Shown here: positions 10,401 through 19,123 of the stretch, piece by piece
How positions within the stretch are numbered: the first letter of the stretch is position 1
How the letters are laid out: each line of letters starts with the position of its first letter
Assembly (NCBI GenBank): GCA_040754375.1
Contig: JBFMCT010000003.1
Coordinates: forward strand, 81,050 to 145,049
Source of the DNA: Actinomycetota bacterium
GTDB lineage: Bacteria > Actinomycetota > Acidimicrobiia > Acidimicrobiales > AC-14
DNA: 64,000 bases
Direction: 5' to 3'
Made by a program: the position numbers and the translations under genes
The notes under the pieces: model-generated
Told to the model about the DNA's origin: nothing
Database searches by the model: none
The model's input: the letters and a program-made list of their open reading frames with translations, nothing else

Positions 10401-10840
10401 GTGTACGCCTCGATGGCTGCGTCCCCGGCACCCGCGCCGGCCAGGTCGGCCACCGCCGCCGCGGCCCGCAGCCGGTCATGGCGCACCGCCCACAGGGCGT
10501 CCTTGAGCTCGACCAGGGTGGCGTTGACATGCTCGGTCTCGGCGGCCGCCAGGGTGTCCACCCCGGAGTCGAGGCGGTCCTCGGTGGCAACCACGACCGC
10601 CTCCAAGGACGACAACCGCTGGGTCACGGCGTCCACTAAGTCGGGAGCCCCGAGGAGGGCCTTGACCCCAGGCACGCCCCGCAGCAGCCGGTCGGCGGTC
10701 GCCACCTGGCGGGCGGCCTCGGCCAGCCCGCCCGGCCGGCCCGCGCAGGCGACTGCTTCGTCCAACAACGCCGTCAGCTCGCGGCCGCTCGGCGGTGGGC
10801 GGCGGCTGGGACGGCGAAGGACGGCGACGATGCCGCACAT
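7457..10840 (-). CDS. Giant GlmS-like protein: glutamine amidotransferase plus two SIS domains plus unknown C-terminal domain
   Basis: 1127 residues, against about 610 for ordinary GlmS (glutamine-fructose-6-phosphate aminotransferase). Cys2 in MCGIVAVLRR is the N-terminal nucleophile. RGRDSAG (162), GHTRWAS (255) and NGDVDNY (291) are the amidotransferase motifs, but about 140 residues are inserted after residue 10 and about 45 between 168 and 255. The first SIS domain contains AVSQSGTTTDTN and PSTKAFYSQ. The second contains ELRIKLSELCYKSI and CATGMSG. About 280 residues after the second SIS domain replace the usual GlmS tail and are of unknown function. The cluster around glmM and acpS lacks the glmS often found there, so this may be the functional substitute. 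An UDP-sugar-related or regulatory role is also possible. Confidence 0.85.
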   Translation of the reverse strand: MCGIVAVLRRPSRRPPPSGRELTALLDEAVACAGRPGGLAEAARQVATADRLLRGVPGVKALLGAPDLVDAVTQRLSSLEAVVVATEDRLDSGVDTLAAAETEHVNATLVELKDALWAVRHDRLRAAAAVADLAGAGAGDAAIEAYTSVQVALSAIDRLEVRGRDSAGLHVLVEGHGLDLDDPEVRALVDGRLGDALFTSLAVRAPGPHLAFVYKAAAEIGELGDNTRRLREAVRSDALLRLALSAPTARATVLGHTRWASVGIISEANAHPLNHEEEGRATGPYVVGALNGDVDNYPALKLAEGVAVPVEVTTDAKVIPVMLSRRLAGGLALDDAFLGTARALDGSVAVAAASGDEPRRLLLALRGSGQALYVGLAEDEFVVASEPYGLVEETSTYVRMDGESGPVPGQVVVLDADQAGELSGVTRRSYDGTAIALGGADLRTAEITTRDVDRGGFPHFLLKEISQAPLSVQKTLRGRLVRQGGRWTVSLGDEALPPALRARLRSGAITRVVAMGQGTAAVAAQSLTAVLAPLVARTGVAVEATLATELSGFGLADDMSGTLVVAVSQSGTTTDTNRTVDMVRARGAAVIGIVNRRNSDLVEKVDGVLYTSDGRDVEMAVPSTKAFYSQVAAGALLAVALADELGANGRVPPSLLEGLAGLPAAMAEVLARRPAIAAAAQRHAPSRRYWAVVGNGPNRIAAQELRIKLSELCYKSIACDQTEDKKHIDLSSEPLIVVCATGMSGTNADDVAKEVAIYRAHKAAPVVIADDGQSRFDATLDVLSVPAVEPALSFVVAAMAGHLFGYEAALAIDAQARPLREVRAAVESVLGRPDGLDLLDRLGPMAGPPAATFLRDLRSGAYNGHLEASTAVRVATMVGYATSERGLEDYEAGTGRVATPTAFLADLTDALTLAIGELTRPVDAIKHQAKTVTVGISRSEEALYANPLVQAVLAAGAPRDRLGYRSLRSLIGLDGAVAEVLGHTRYLVEGVDDEATVSVVDRGGIARDIPTRTDSDPRLRGSKRRAATLRDVIVARGGADQRTVVIVPEIKGDVTGITLVHARFHERLAADAAEAVLRGYLDRYDALVDAVTEREPSFDVAVLGQVPIVDLLTEPVHVLAEKWRRQG

Positions 10841-10902
10841 GGTGACCTGAGGCTAACCGGGCCCGGCCCGCTCGGGGCCCCGGGCCGGGCAAGGACCAGG
10901 GC

Positions 10903-11448
10903 TCATGCCAGGATGTCCTCGGCGGTGAGGACGAGGTCGGGCAGGGCGTCCACGGGCACGGGCCCGGCCCCGGTCACGATCTCGGGGACCTGCCCGGGAC
11001 GGTAGAGCTCCACGGACCCGCCGTCGAGGTCGACGAGCCACGACTGGCGAACACCGTGGCGGGCGTAGAGGGGCATCTTGACAAGACGGTCGTAGGCGCC
11101 GGTCGACCAGGAGACCTCGACGACGAGCAGCACGTCGGCCACCTCCGGGTGGTGGCTGGCGTAGTAGTCCGCCCGCGGTACCAGCAGAGCGAGGTCGGGC
11201 TGAGGCTGGGACAGGTCGCCTAGCCTTATCGGGTTCTGCACGCTCACCACGGCGAGGTTCCCGGTGCGATCGCTTAGTAGCCGATTGACCCGGTTCACAC
11301 AGGCGGCATGGCGAGAACCGATGGGCGCCATCTCCACGACCTCCCCGTCGACGAGCTCGACCCGGTCGTCGGGGCCAAGGATGCCGGCCTCGCCCATCCG
11401 CTCGTAGTCGCCGACGGTGAACTTCCACCGTGGAACCGGGATCGCCAC
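10903..11448 (-). CDS. Uma2 family protein (PD-(D/E)XK-like nuclease fold)
   Basis: 181 residues, full length for the family. FTVGDYERMGEAGIL...DDRVELVDGEVVEM is the N-terminal signature. QPQPDLALLVPR and VLLVVEVSWST carry the conserved acidic residues, and KMPLYARHGVRQSWLVD holds the basic residue and the W-L-VD strand. The fold is that of Uma2/DUF820 proteins, abundant in cyanobacteria and actinobacteria; the biological role is unknown. The start ATG gives MAIPVPRWKFT. It is divergent from the ferredoxin gene, with 37 bp between starts. Confidence 0.85.
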   Translation of the reverse strand: MAIPVPRWKFTVGDYERMGEAGILGPDDRVELVDGEVVEMAPIGSRHAACVNRVNRLLSDRTGNLAVVSVQNPIRLGDLSQPQPDLALLVPRADYYASHHPEVADVLLVVEVSWSTGAYDRLVKMPLYARHGVRQSWLVDLDGGSVELYRPGQVPEIVTGAGPVPVDALPDLVLTAEDILA

Positions 11449-11485
11449 GCCGACCAGCCTACCGGGGGACGGTTAGCCTCGGGCC

Positions 11486-11710
11486 GTGGCCGAGGTCGAG
11501 GTCGAGGTCGAGATCAGGGTGAGCCGGGCACGCTGCATCGCGTCCAAAGCGTGCGTCAACACTGCTCCTGGGGTGTTCGCCCTCGACGACCAGCGGGTCT
11601 CCACGGTGGTCGACCCAGCCGGTGAGGCCTTGGCCACGGTGATCGAGGCGGCCGAGATGTGCCCCACCGGGGCCATCTCGGTATGGAAAGGCGACCAGCA
11701 ACTGGCCTAG
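11486..11710 (+). CDS. Single-cluster ferredoxin, probably [3Fe-4S]
   Basis: 74 residues, GTG start. The cluster ligands are Cys17 and Cys23 in RCIASKACVNTAPGVF and Cys59 in MCPTGAI. The position between 17 and 23 that holds a Cys in [4Fe-4S] proteins is Ala/Ser, which is the [3Fe-4S] pattern of small ferredoxins that serve cytochromes P450. No P450 or reductase is next to it, so the partner is unknown. The N-terminus is rich in alternating Glu-Val (EVEVEVEIRV), which may be partly an artefact of start choice. It is flanked by an Uma2 gene and, convergently, by groL. Confidence 0.8.
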   Translation: MAEVEVEVEIRVSRARCIASKACVNTAPGVFALDDQRVSTVVDPAGEALATVIEAAEMCPTGAISVWKGDQQLA

Positions 11711-11721
11711 GAGGCTGGTGC

Positions 11722-11746
11722 CGCCTCGGCGCGCCGCGCCGAGGCG
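11722..11746. terminator. Hairpin between ferredoxin and groL
   Basis: Eleven perfect base pairs (CGCCTCGGCGC / GCGCCGAGGCG) with a 3-nt loop, 12 nt past the ferredoxin stop. It is followed by GAAAG on the plus strand. It could end the ferredoxin transcript and serve as a second barrier for groL from the other side. Confidence 0.6.
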
Positions 11747-11763
11747 AAAGACGCCAGACTCCT

Positions 11764-11793
11764 GAAGGCGGCCCCCGAGAGAGGGCCGCCTTC
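11764..11793 (-). terminator. groL terminator hairpin
   Basis: Eleven perfect base pairs (GAAGGCGGCCC / GGGCCGCCTTC), 8-nt loop, ending 3 nt from the groL stop. There is no T-run, as is common in actinobacteria. With the adjacent stem at 11722-11746 it forms a double hairpin between convergent genes. Confidence 0.65.
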
Positions 11794-11795
11794 GG

Positions 11796-13514
<1,719 letters not shown>

Positions 13515-13811
13515 CTAGTTGCCGCCGTTGATCGCCAGGACGTCACGCCCGTTGAGGATCAGCAGGTCCTCGCCGTCGATGGTGATCTCGGTGCCGCCGT
13601 ACTTCGAGTAGACGACGACGTCGCCCACCTTGACGTCCATGGGGATGAGCTCCCCGGACTGCTCGGACCGGCGGCCCGGGCCTACGGCCAGGACCTCGCC
13701 CTGCTGGGGCTTCTCCTTGGCGGTGTCGGGGATGACGATCCCGCTGACGGTCGTCTCCTCGGCCTCCCGGGGACGGACGACAATACGATCGTCGAGGGGC
13801 TTGAGGTTCAT
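13515..13811 (-). CDS. groES: Co-chaperonin GroES (Hsp10)
   Basis: 98 residues, normal length. It caps the GroEL chamber. [17 protein letters not shown] at the N-terminus, the mobile loop [18 protein letters not shown], and the roof and strand pattern [13 protein letters not shown]...[14 protein letters not shown] are all present. First gene of groES-groL. The CIRCE operator lies 53 bp upstream of its ATG, which predicts repression by HrcA at normal temperature. Confidence 0.98.
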   Translation of the reverse strand: MNLKPLDDRIVVRPREAEETTVSGIVIPDTAKEKPQQGEVLAVGPGRRSEQSGELIPMDVKVGDVVVYSKYGGTEITIDGEDLLILNGRDVLAINGGN

Positions 13812-13863
13812 GCGGCGTCGACCTCCATGTGGGGTGCCTGCGGCTCGTTCCGCCGGCAGGGCG

Positions 13864-13890
13864 TTAGCACTCTCCGGTATCGAGTGCTAA
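13864..13890. promoter_or_regulatory. CIRCE operator of groESL
   Basis: Perfect CIRCE element: TTAGCACTC, 9-nt spacer, GAGTGCTAA. It matches the consensus for HrcA binding at all 18 arm positions. Located upstream of groES, so it should control the groES-groL transcript. hrcA itself is not in the window. Confidence 0.95.
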
Positions 13891-13950
13891 CGATACCCGC
13901 CCCAGGGCAGGGCGGCAACCGGCCGGGGCCTAGTCAGCCGAACAGCCCGG

Positions 13951-14970
13951 TCAGACGAGCCGGAGGTTGGGCGAGGCTCCCACGTCGAGGGGCGTGGGAC
14001 CGTCGGACTGGTAGCGCCACCAGGCGGCCGCCGCGATCATGGCCGCGTTGTCGGTGCACATCGACCGGCTGGGCACGAACGCCCGCAGGCCGGCCATCTC
14101 GCACTCCTCCACGATGCGCCGCCGCAACAGGGAGTTGGCCGCCACCCCACCGCCGATGCACAGGGTGCTCACGCCCGTCTCGTCGGCCGCCCGCAGGGCC
14201 TTGGCCACCAGCACGTCGACGGCCGCGGCCTGGAAGGAGGCGGCGATGTCGGCCACGGCCACCCCGGGGTTGGCCCGCACGTAGGTGACCACCGCCGTCT
14301 TGAGGCCACTGAAGGAGAAGTCGAGCCCGTCGTTGAGCATGGGCCGCGGGAAGCGCACGGCCGTGGCGTCGCCCTCCGCGGCGATGCGGTCGATGGCCGG
14401 ACCGCCCGGGTAGCCGAGCCCGAGGAAGCGGGCCACCTTGTCGTAGGCCTCGCCCACGGCGTCGTCGACGGTCGTACCCAGCAGCCGGTAGCGGCCGTGG
14501 CCCTCCATGAGGACCAGCAAGGTGTGGCCCCCCGACACCAGCATCACCACGGCCGGCAGCTCCAGGTCGGGCTCTTCCAGGAAGGAGGCGTAGAGGTGGC
14601 CCTCCATGTGGTCGACCCCGATGAACGGGACACCCCACACCAGGGCCAGAGCCTTGGCCGCGCTGATCCCGACGAGCAGGGAGCCCACCAGGCCGGGCCC
14701 CACGGTGGCCGCCACCGCGTCGATGCCGTCCCCACCGAGGCCGGACTCGACCAGCACCTCGGCCACCACCGGGGTCAGCAGTTGGACGTGGGCGCGGCTG
14801 GCCAGCTCGGGCACTACTCCCCCGAACCGGGCGTGCAGGTCGATCTGGCTGGAGACGACCGAGGACACCACCGACGTGCCGTTGGCCACGATGGCGGCCG
14901 CCGTCTCGTCACACGACGTCTCGATGCCGAGGACCAGGAACTGGTCGTGCGCCCGGTGGGCCTCAGCCAC
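13951..14970 (-). CDS. tsaD: tRNA N6-adenosine threonylcarbamoyltransferase TsaD
   Basis: 339 residues. Transfers the threonylcarbamoyl group to A37 of tRNAs reading ANN codons, acting with TsaB and TsaE, both encoded upstream. GIETSCDETAAAIV starts the ASKHA fold. The metal-binding His residues are in ELASRAHVQLLTP and DHMEGHLYASF, and the Asp in CTDNAAMIAAAAWW. VGPGLVGSLLVG is the phosphate loop. Start ATG at 14970 overlaps the end of rimI by 8 nt, so the two are translationally coupled. Confidence 0.97.
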   Translation of the reverse strand: MAEAHRAHDQFLVLGIETSCDETAAAIVANGTSVVSSVVSSQIDLHARFGGVVPELASRAHVQLLTPVVAEVLVESGLGGDGIDAVAATVGPGLVGSLLVGISAAKALALVWGVPFIGVDHMEGHLYASFLEEPDLELPAVVMLVSGGHTLLVLMEGHGRYRLLGTTVDDAVGEAYDKVARFLGLGYPGGPAIDRIAAEGDATAVRFPRPMLNDGLDFSFSGLKTAVVTYVRANPGVAVADIAASFQAAAVDVLVAKALRAADETGVSTLCIGGGVAANSLLRRRIVEECEMAGLRAFVPSRSMCTDNAAMIAAAAWWRYQSDGPTPLDVGASPNLRLV

Positions 14971-15547
14971 GGGACGGCCCCCCGTCGTCGTAGAGGGTCC
15001 GGCCCGGCACGGTCGCTTCCACGGCGTCGAGCCGTTCGGCGAAGGCCGGCTGGTCCACGTCTTCTGCCCACATGATCAAGGCGTCCTCGCTGCTCTCCAC
15101 GTAGTAGTTCTTGCGCACGCCCGCGGGACGGAACCCGAAGGCCCGGTAGAGCTCCTGGGCGCCCTTGTTGCTCATGCGGACCTCCAAGGTGAGCGCCTTC
15201 ACCTCCCGCCTCACCGCCTCCCGGGCGGCCACCAGCATGAGCCGGGTGCCGATCTTGCGCCGGTGCCAGTTGACGTCGACGGCCAGGGTCGTGATGTGGC
15301 CCTCGTCGGCGCTGACCATCAGCCCGACATAACCGACCACCAGGCCGTCGACCCGGGCCACGAAGTAGGCCCGGCTGCTGCGCAGGGCCAGTTCGCTCAT
15401 GAACAGGCTCACCGACCACGGGCGGTTGTGGGTCTCGGACTCGATCCGGGTCACCGACCGCAGGTGGCGGCGGCGCATGGGCACCACGTGGACGACGAGG
15501 TCGGGGGGCACGGGCGCCGGCCGGCGGTCGTCGCGTGCCCTGACCAT
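14963..15547 (-). CDS. rimI: Ribosomal protein S18-alanine N-acetyltransferase-like GNAT protein
   Basis: 194 residues. GNAT fold acetyltransferase: RRHLRSVTRIESETHNRPWS, VDGLVVGYVGLMVSADEGHI, then the acetyl-CoA loop HRRKIGTRLMLVAAREA and the tail GFRPAGVRKNYYVESSEDAL, which fits RimI. It modifies protein N-termini, classically bS18. The ATG at 15547 overlaps the tsaB stop (TGATG). The N-terminus is about 20 residues longer than in E. coli and the C-terminus has about 30 extra. Its place between tsaB and tsaD is the common actinobacterial order. Confidence 0.88.
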   Translation of the reverse strand: MVRARDDRRPAPVPPDLVVHVVPMRRRHLRSVTRIESETHNRPWSVSLFMSELALRSSRAYFVARVDGLVVGYVGLMVSADEGHITTLAVDVNWHRRKIGTRLMLVAAREAVRREVKALTLEVRMSNKGAQELYRAFGFRPAGVRKNYYVESSEDALIMWAEDVDQPAFAERLDAVEATVPGRTLYDDGGPSRG

Positions 15548-16368
15548 CAGCCCGCCTCCGCCACGGGCCCGTCGTCGCCGGTGTCCTCGCCGGTGTCGTC
15601 GCCGGTGTCCTCGCCGGTGTCGTCGCCGGTGTCCTCGCCGAGGGGGGCCGGCACCCGCCGGGGCTCGCGGCCCCAGCCGGCGGTCGCCTCCCAGTTGATC
15701 TCGGCGTCGGTGCGGCGCAGGTAGAGGGGCTCGAGGCGCGAGGGCGATACGAACTCCTCGCGCAGGGCCCGAGCATGGGCCAGTGCCACCAGGGCCGAGG
15801 CCGAGGGGTGGACGTTGGGCGGTCCCGCCACCTCCCCTGGGGCCACGGCGTCGAAGTCCTCCTGGTACCGCAGGGCACCGTCGCCCACGAGCAGGGCGTC
15901 CTCCCCCCGGGCCAGCAGTTCGGAGACGAGGTCGGAGGGCTTGCCCACCTGATTGCCGGTCAGGCACTGCACCCCACCGGGGACCTGGCGGTAGAACCCG
16001 TAGAACAGCTCGCCCCGGCGGGCGTCGATAGCCGGGACGATGAGGCGGTTGCTGTAGCGGGCCGCGAAAGCCAGCAGGTCGAGGCTCGACACCCCCACCA
16101 TGGGAAGGCGCAGGGCCTGGGCCAGCGTCTTAGCCGTGGTCACCCCCACACGGAGACCGCTGAACAGGCCGGGGCCGATGTCGACGGCGATGGCGCCCAG
16201 CTCGGACAGCTCCACGCCCGCCTGCTGGCAGACGAACTCGATGGAGGGCACCAGGGCCTCGACGTGGCGGCGCCGGCGGGCGGCGTGGAAGGAGGCCAGC
16301 ACCCCTTCGTGCCCGCCGATGGCACAACCGACCTGCACGGAGGCCGTCTCGATACCCAGGATCAACAC
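15547..16368 (-). CDS. tsaB: tRNA threonylcarbamoyladenosine biosynthesis protein TsaB, with acidic repeat tail
   Basis: 273 residues from GTG 16368 (VLILGIETASVQVGCAI), which lies 10 nt past the tsaE stop with GGAAGG upstream. Earlier in-frame starts lie inside tsaE. TsaB is the inactive ASKHA partner that pairs with TsaD. IAVDIGPGLFSGLRVG and VVSSLDLLAF-like text match the family. The C-terminus carries an odd tail of alternating GEDTG/DDT units coded by 12-bp tandem repeats; ordinary TsaB proteins stop before it. The stop overlaps the rimI start. Confidence 0.92.
   Translation of the reverse strand: MLILGIETASVQVGCAIGGHEGVLASFHAARRRRHVEALVPSIEFVCQQAGVELSELGAIAVDIGPGLFSGLRVGVTTAKTLAQALRLPMVGVSSLDLLAFAARYSNRLIVPAIDARRGELFYGFYRQVPGGVQCLTGNQVGKPSDLVSELLARGEDALLVGDGALRYQEDFDAVAPGEVAGPPNVHPSASALVALAHARALREEFVSPSRLEPLYLRRTDAEINWEATAGWGREPRRVPAPLGEDTGDDTGEDTGDDTGEDTGDDGPVAEAG
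15571..15640. repeat. 12-bp tandem repeats inside tsaB
   Basis: Six near-identical 12-bp units alternating GTCGTCGCCGGT and GTCCTCGCCGGT. They encode an acidic Gly-Glu/Asp-Asp-Thr tail on TsaB. The unit is a multiple of three, so a change in copy number would alter tail length without a frameshift. Confidence 0.9.
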
Positions 16369-16378
16369 GGGCGGGCCG

Positions 16379-16864
16379 TCAACCTTCCGGTGCCCACCGC
16401 GACAGCGCCTCCCTGATGGCCCGCAACCGGGGCGGCCATGTCGGGCCCACGGCCGCCAAGGAGAGCTCACGCTCGTCGTCGCCCTCGCCCGGGCCGATCC
16501 GCACCCGCAGGAAGTCGGGGGGTAGGGCCGGGGTCACCACGTCGCCCCACTCGACGAGGGTGACGGCGTCCTCGTCGAGCAGCTCGGAGATGCCCAGGTC
16601 GACCAGCTCCTGCATGCGGTCGAGCCGGTAGACGTCGAGATGGACCATGGGCAGGCGCCCTTCGTAGGAACGTACGAGCACGAAGGTGGGGCTGGTCACC
16701 GGGCCCTCCACCCCAAGGCCCCGGGCGAAGCCCTGGGCGAAGGCCGTCTTACCTGTGCCCAACCCGCCCTCGAGCACGATCAGGTCTCCGGCGCGGGCCA
16801 GCGCGGCCAGGTCGGCGGCCAGCGCCCGGGTGTCGTCGACCGACTTGGTGCGCGCCCGGATCAT
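16379..16864 (-). CDS. tsaE: tRNA threonylcarbamoyladenosine biosynthesis ATPase TsaE
   Basis: 161 residues. ATPase that drives the TsaB-TsaD cycle. Walker A GGLGTGKTAFAQGF near residue 38, then VTSPTFVLVRSYEGRLPMVHLD, YRLDRMQELVDLGI and the conserved VEWGDVV. All family landmarks are present. The start ATG overlaps the stop of the uracil-DNA glycosylase gene (ATGA). Confidence 0.96.
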   Translation of the reverse strand: MIRARTKSVDDTRALAADLAALARAGDLIVLEGGLGTGKTAFAQGFARGLGVEGPVTSPTFVLVRSYEGRLPMVHLDVYRLDRMQELVDLGISELLDEDAVTLVEWGDVVTPALPPDFLRVRIGPGEGDDERELSLAAVGPTWPPRLRAIREALSRWAPEG

Positions 16865-17496
16865 CCCAGGAGCCTAGGGGCCGTGACCACGGTCGCCTCC
16901 CGGCCTGCCGTGCCCCCGGGACCGGGCCCAGCGACGGGCCGGGGTGCGATGAGCAACTTCTTGGCCCGGACCAGGTCGGCCCGCATCTGGGCCTCGGGCT
17001 CCCCGCCGCCCCGAAGCACGGCCGCCGGGTGGAAGGTGGGCACCAGCGTGCGGCCGGCGGCCAGGTAGGAACGGCCCCGGAGCCGGGTGATCCCGTCGGT
17101 CGTGCCCAGCAGCAGCTTGGTTGCGAAGTTGCCGAGGGTGACGATGACCGTCGGGGCCACGAGCTCGACCTGGGCCGAGAGGAAGGGCCGGCACGCCTCG
17201 ATCTCGGCGGGCAACGGGTCACGGTTGTTGGGCGGCCGGCACTTCACGACGTTGGCGATGTAGAAGTCGGCCCGGGTCATCCCCATCTCCTCGGATACCA
17301 GCCGGTCGAGGAAACGGCCCGATCGGCCCACGAAGGGTTCACCCTCGCGGTCCTCCTGTTCACCGGGGCCTTCACCCACGAACATGAGGTCGGCGGTCGG
17401 GTTGCCCACGCCGAACACCACCGTGGTCCGGCCCTTGTGCAGCGGGCAGCGGGTGCAGGCCAATGCCTCCCGTTCGACCTCAGCCAGCACCGGCAT
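16861..17496 (-). CDS. Uracil-DNA glycosylase, family 4 ([4Fe-4S])
   Basis: 211 residues. Removes uracil from DNA, often of deaminated cytosine. [18 protein letters not shown] gives two of the four cluster Cys; [12 protein letters not shown] and EIEACRPFL give the other two. The active-site loop is [20 protein letters not shown], and [10 protein letters not shown] is the DNA-binding His motif. This is the iron-sulfur type seen in actinobacteria and archaea. First gene of udg-tsaE-tsaB-rimI-tsaD, all overlapping or nearly so. The start is only 6 bp from the start chosen for the divergent metalloprotease. Confidence 0.93.
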   Translation of the reverse strand: MPVLAEVEREALACTRCPLHKGRTTVVFGVGNPTADLMFVGEGPGEQEDREGEPFVGRSGRFLDRLVSEEMGMTRADFYIANVVKCRPPNNRDPLPAEIEACRPFLSAQVELVAPTVIVTLGNFATKLLLGTTDGITRLRGRSYLAAGRTLVPTFHPAAVLRGGGEPEAQMRADLVRAKKLLIAPRPVAGPGPGGTAGREATVVTAPRLLG

Positions 17497-17502
17497 GCCC
17501 TG

Positions 17503-19101
17503 ATGCTAGTTCCGGCTCCGAGCGCGGCCCCCCGCAGGGGCCTGACGGTGGCTACCCTGGCGCCGGTGGGCCTGAACGGATCCTTGAGCGCGTCGGCCCT
17601 GACAGTCGTACCGGGCGAGACGGTGGTGTTCGAACTACGCGTCACCGATGACGGCGCCGGCGAGGGCACCGCTGGGCAACCGGTGGTCCTGAAGGTGGGC
17701 GGGCCCGGGCGGCCCTTCTCCTACATCGTCCCCGAGACGGTCACGATCGCGGCCGGGGGGAGTGAGACCGTCCGGGTCGGCTTCCGCGTGCCCCGCACGT
17801 CGGTGCCGGCCGCCGGTCCGCTCCCTTTCGACGTCCGGGCCGAGGGCCTGGGCATCGTCTTGGCCGAGGGGGTCGTCGATGTCGCCCCGTTCAGCATCCT
17901 GTCGGCCACCATCGACCCCGTCGAGGTCAGCGGCCGGGGCCCGGGCCGCCACACGGTGACCGTGTCCAACCGGGGCAATGCTCCCGTCAACGTGACGCTG
18001 GCCGCCTACCCCGGCGAGGGGATCGACGTGCGGGTCGACCCGCCCGTGGTGGTGCCCTCCCCCGAAGGGTCGGCCTCGGCCACCGTCGAGGTGACCCCTA
18101 AGTCCCAGCCGTTCACGGGCGACACCCGGACGTTCGAGTTCAAGGTCGTGGCCACTGCCGAGGGGGGCAAGCCCGTCGAGGTCGGCGGCCGGCTGGTCCA
18201 GCAGGTGGCGGTGGCCACCCGGAAGGTGGTGGCCTCGGGCGTGGTGGTGGCCGTGCTCGTGCTCGCCCTGGTGCTCGGCCTCACCGTGTTCAACGGCGGT
18301 TCACCGTCGGGCTCGGCCCAGGCCCCCGAGGTGGAGAACGTGGCGGCCAACGACGCCTGCCCGGCCGAGGGCCGCCGCGACAACTACGGGGTGAGCGGGA
18401 TGCGCCCCGAGGACATCCCCCGGCTGCCCAACGCCTACTCGTTCCTGCACGTCATGGAGGACGGCTGCACGCCGGTGCGCTTCAACCCGTGCGAGCCCGT
18501 CCACTACGTGCAGAACTCGGCCCTGGCCCCGCCCACGGGGGCGGCCGACGTGCGGGAGGCGTTCGCCAAGCTGTCCCGGGCCACGGGGATCACCTTCGTC
18601 GACGACGGCGAGACCGACGAGGTGGCCCGGGCCCGCAGCAACCACTACCTGCCCGAGCGCTACGGCGAGCGCTGGGCACCGATCCTCGTGTCGTGGACGC
18701 GGTTCCCCAGCCAGGGCAACGACCCGACCATCCAGGCCGTGGGACGGGGCATCGGGCACCGGGTGGGCGACGTGCTGGTGTCGGGCCAGCTCAGCCTGAA
18801 CGTCGACGCCGTCACCGACCGCGAGGCCCGCACCCCCCTCGACGGCGGCTTCGGCCCCGAGATCGGCAGCGGCGTGGGTGCCATCGGGCCCAAGGGCGTC
18901 ACCTGGGGAAGGATCATCCTCCACGAGCTGGCCCACGTGATCGGCCTGGGCCACACGCGCGACAAGGGGGCCATCATGTACCCCGAGTCGGCCGAGCAGA
19001 CGGGCCGCCCGTCGGAGTTCCAGCAGCCCGACCTCCAGGGCATCCGCTACCTGGGACGGGAGATGGGCTGTCTCGCCACACCGCCCGTCCCGGGCGCGTA
19101 A
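17503..19101 (+). CDS. Membrane-anchored matrixin-like zinc metalloprotease with N-terminal Ig-like domains
   Basis: 532 residues from ATG 17503. GTG 17548 and GTG 17566 (VGLNGSLSASALTVVPG) are also possible and would leave more room for promoters. Residues about 25-235 are beta-rich, with two repeats of the type seen in CARDB/NEW3-like domains (VPGETVVFELRV, VEVSGRGPGRHTVTV). No export signal precedes them. A strong membrane segment VVVAVLVLALVLGLTVF is near residue 245. The C-terminal domain holds HELAHVIGLGHTRDKGAIMYP with the zinc ligands starting at His474, the metzincin HExxHxxGxxH plus Met-turn. The topology implies the Ig-like part is cytoplasmic and the protease outside. Substrate unknown. 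Confidence 0.85.
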   Translation: MLVPAPSAAPRRGLTVATLAPVGLNGSLSASALTVVPGETVVFELRVTDDGAGEGTAGQPVVLKVGGPGRPFSYIVPETVTIAAGGSETVRVGFRVPRTSVPAAGPLPFDVRAEGLGIVLAEGVVDVAPFSILSATIDPVEVSGRGPGRHTVTVSNRGNAPVNVTLAAYPGEGIDVRVDPPVVVPSPEGSASATVEVTPKSQPFTGDTRTFEFKVVATAEGGKPVEVGGRLVQQVAVATRKVVASGVVVAVLVLALVLGLTVFNGGSPSGSAQAPEVENVAANDACPAEGRRDNYGVSGMRPEDIPRLPNAYSFLHVMEDGCTPVRFNPCEPVHYVQNSALAPPTGAADVREAFAKLSRATGITFVDDGETDEVARARSNHYLPERYGERWAPILVSWTRFPSQGNDPTIQAVGRGIGHRVGDVLVSGQLSLNVDAVTDREARTPLDGGFGPEIGSGVGAIGPKGVTWGRIILHELAHVIGLGHTRDKGAIMYPESAEQTGRPSEFQQPDLQGIRYLGREMGCLATPPVPGA

Positions 19102-19123
19102 GCGGTCTCCCGGGCAGGCCCCC

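Noticed and set aside
11486..11520. Short GAGGTC repeat at the ferredoxin start as a separate regulatory repeat
   Set aside because: It is just codons for alternating Glu and Val within the open frame, five units long.
15571..15640. CRISPR-like array
   Set aside because: Units are contiguous 12-mers with no spacers, lie inside tsaB and are in frame.
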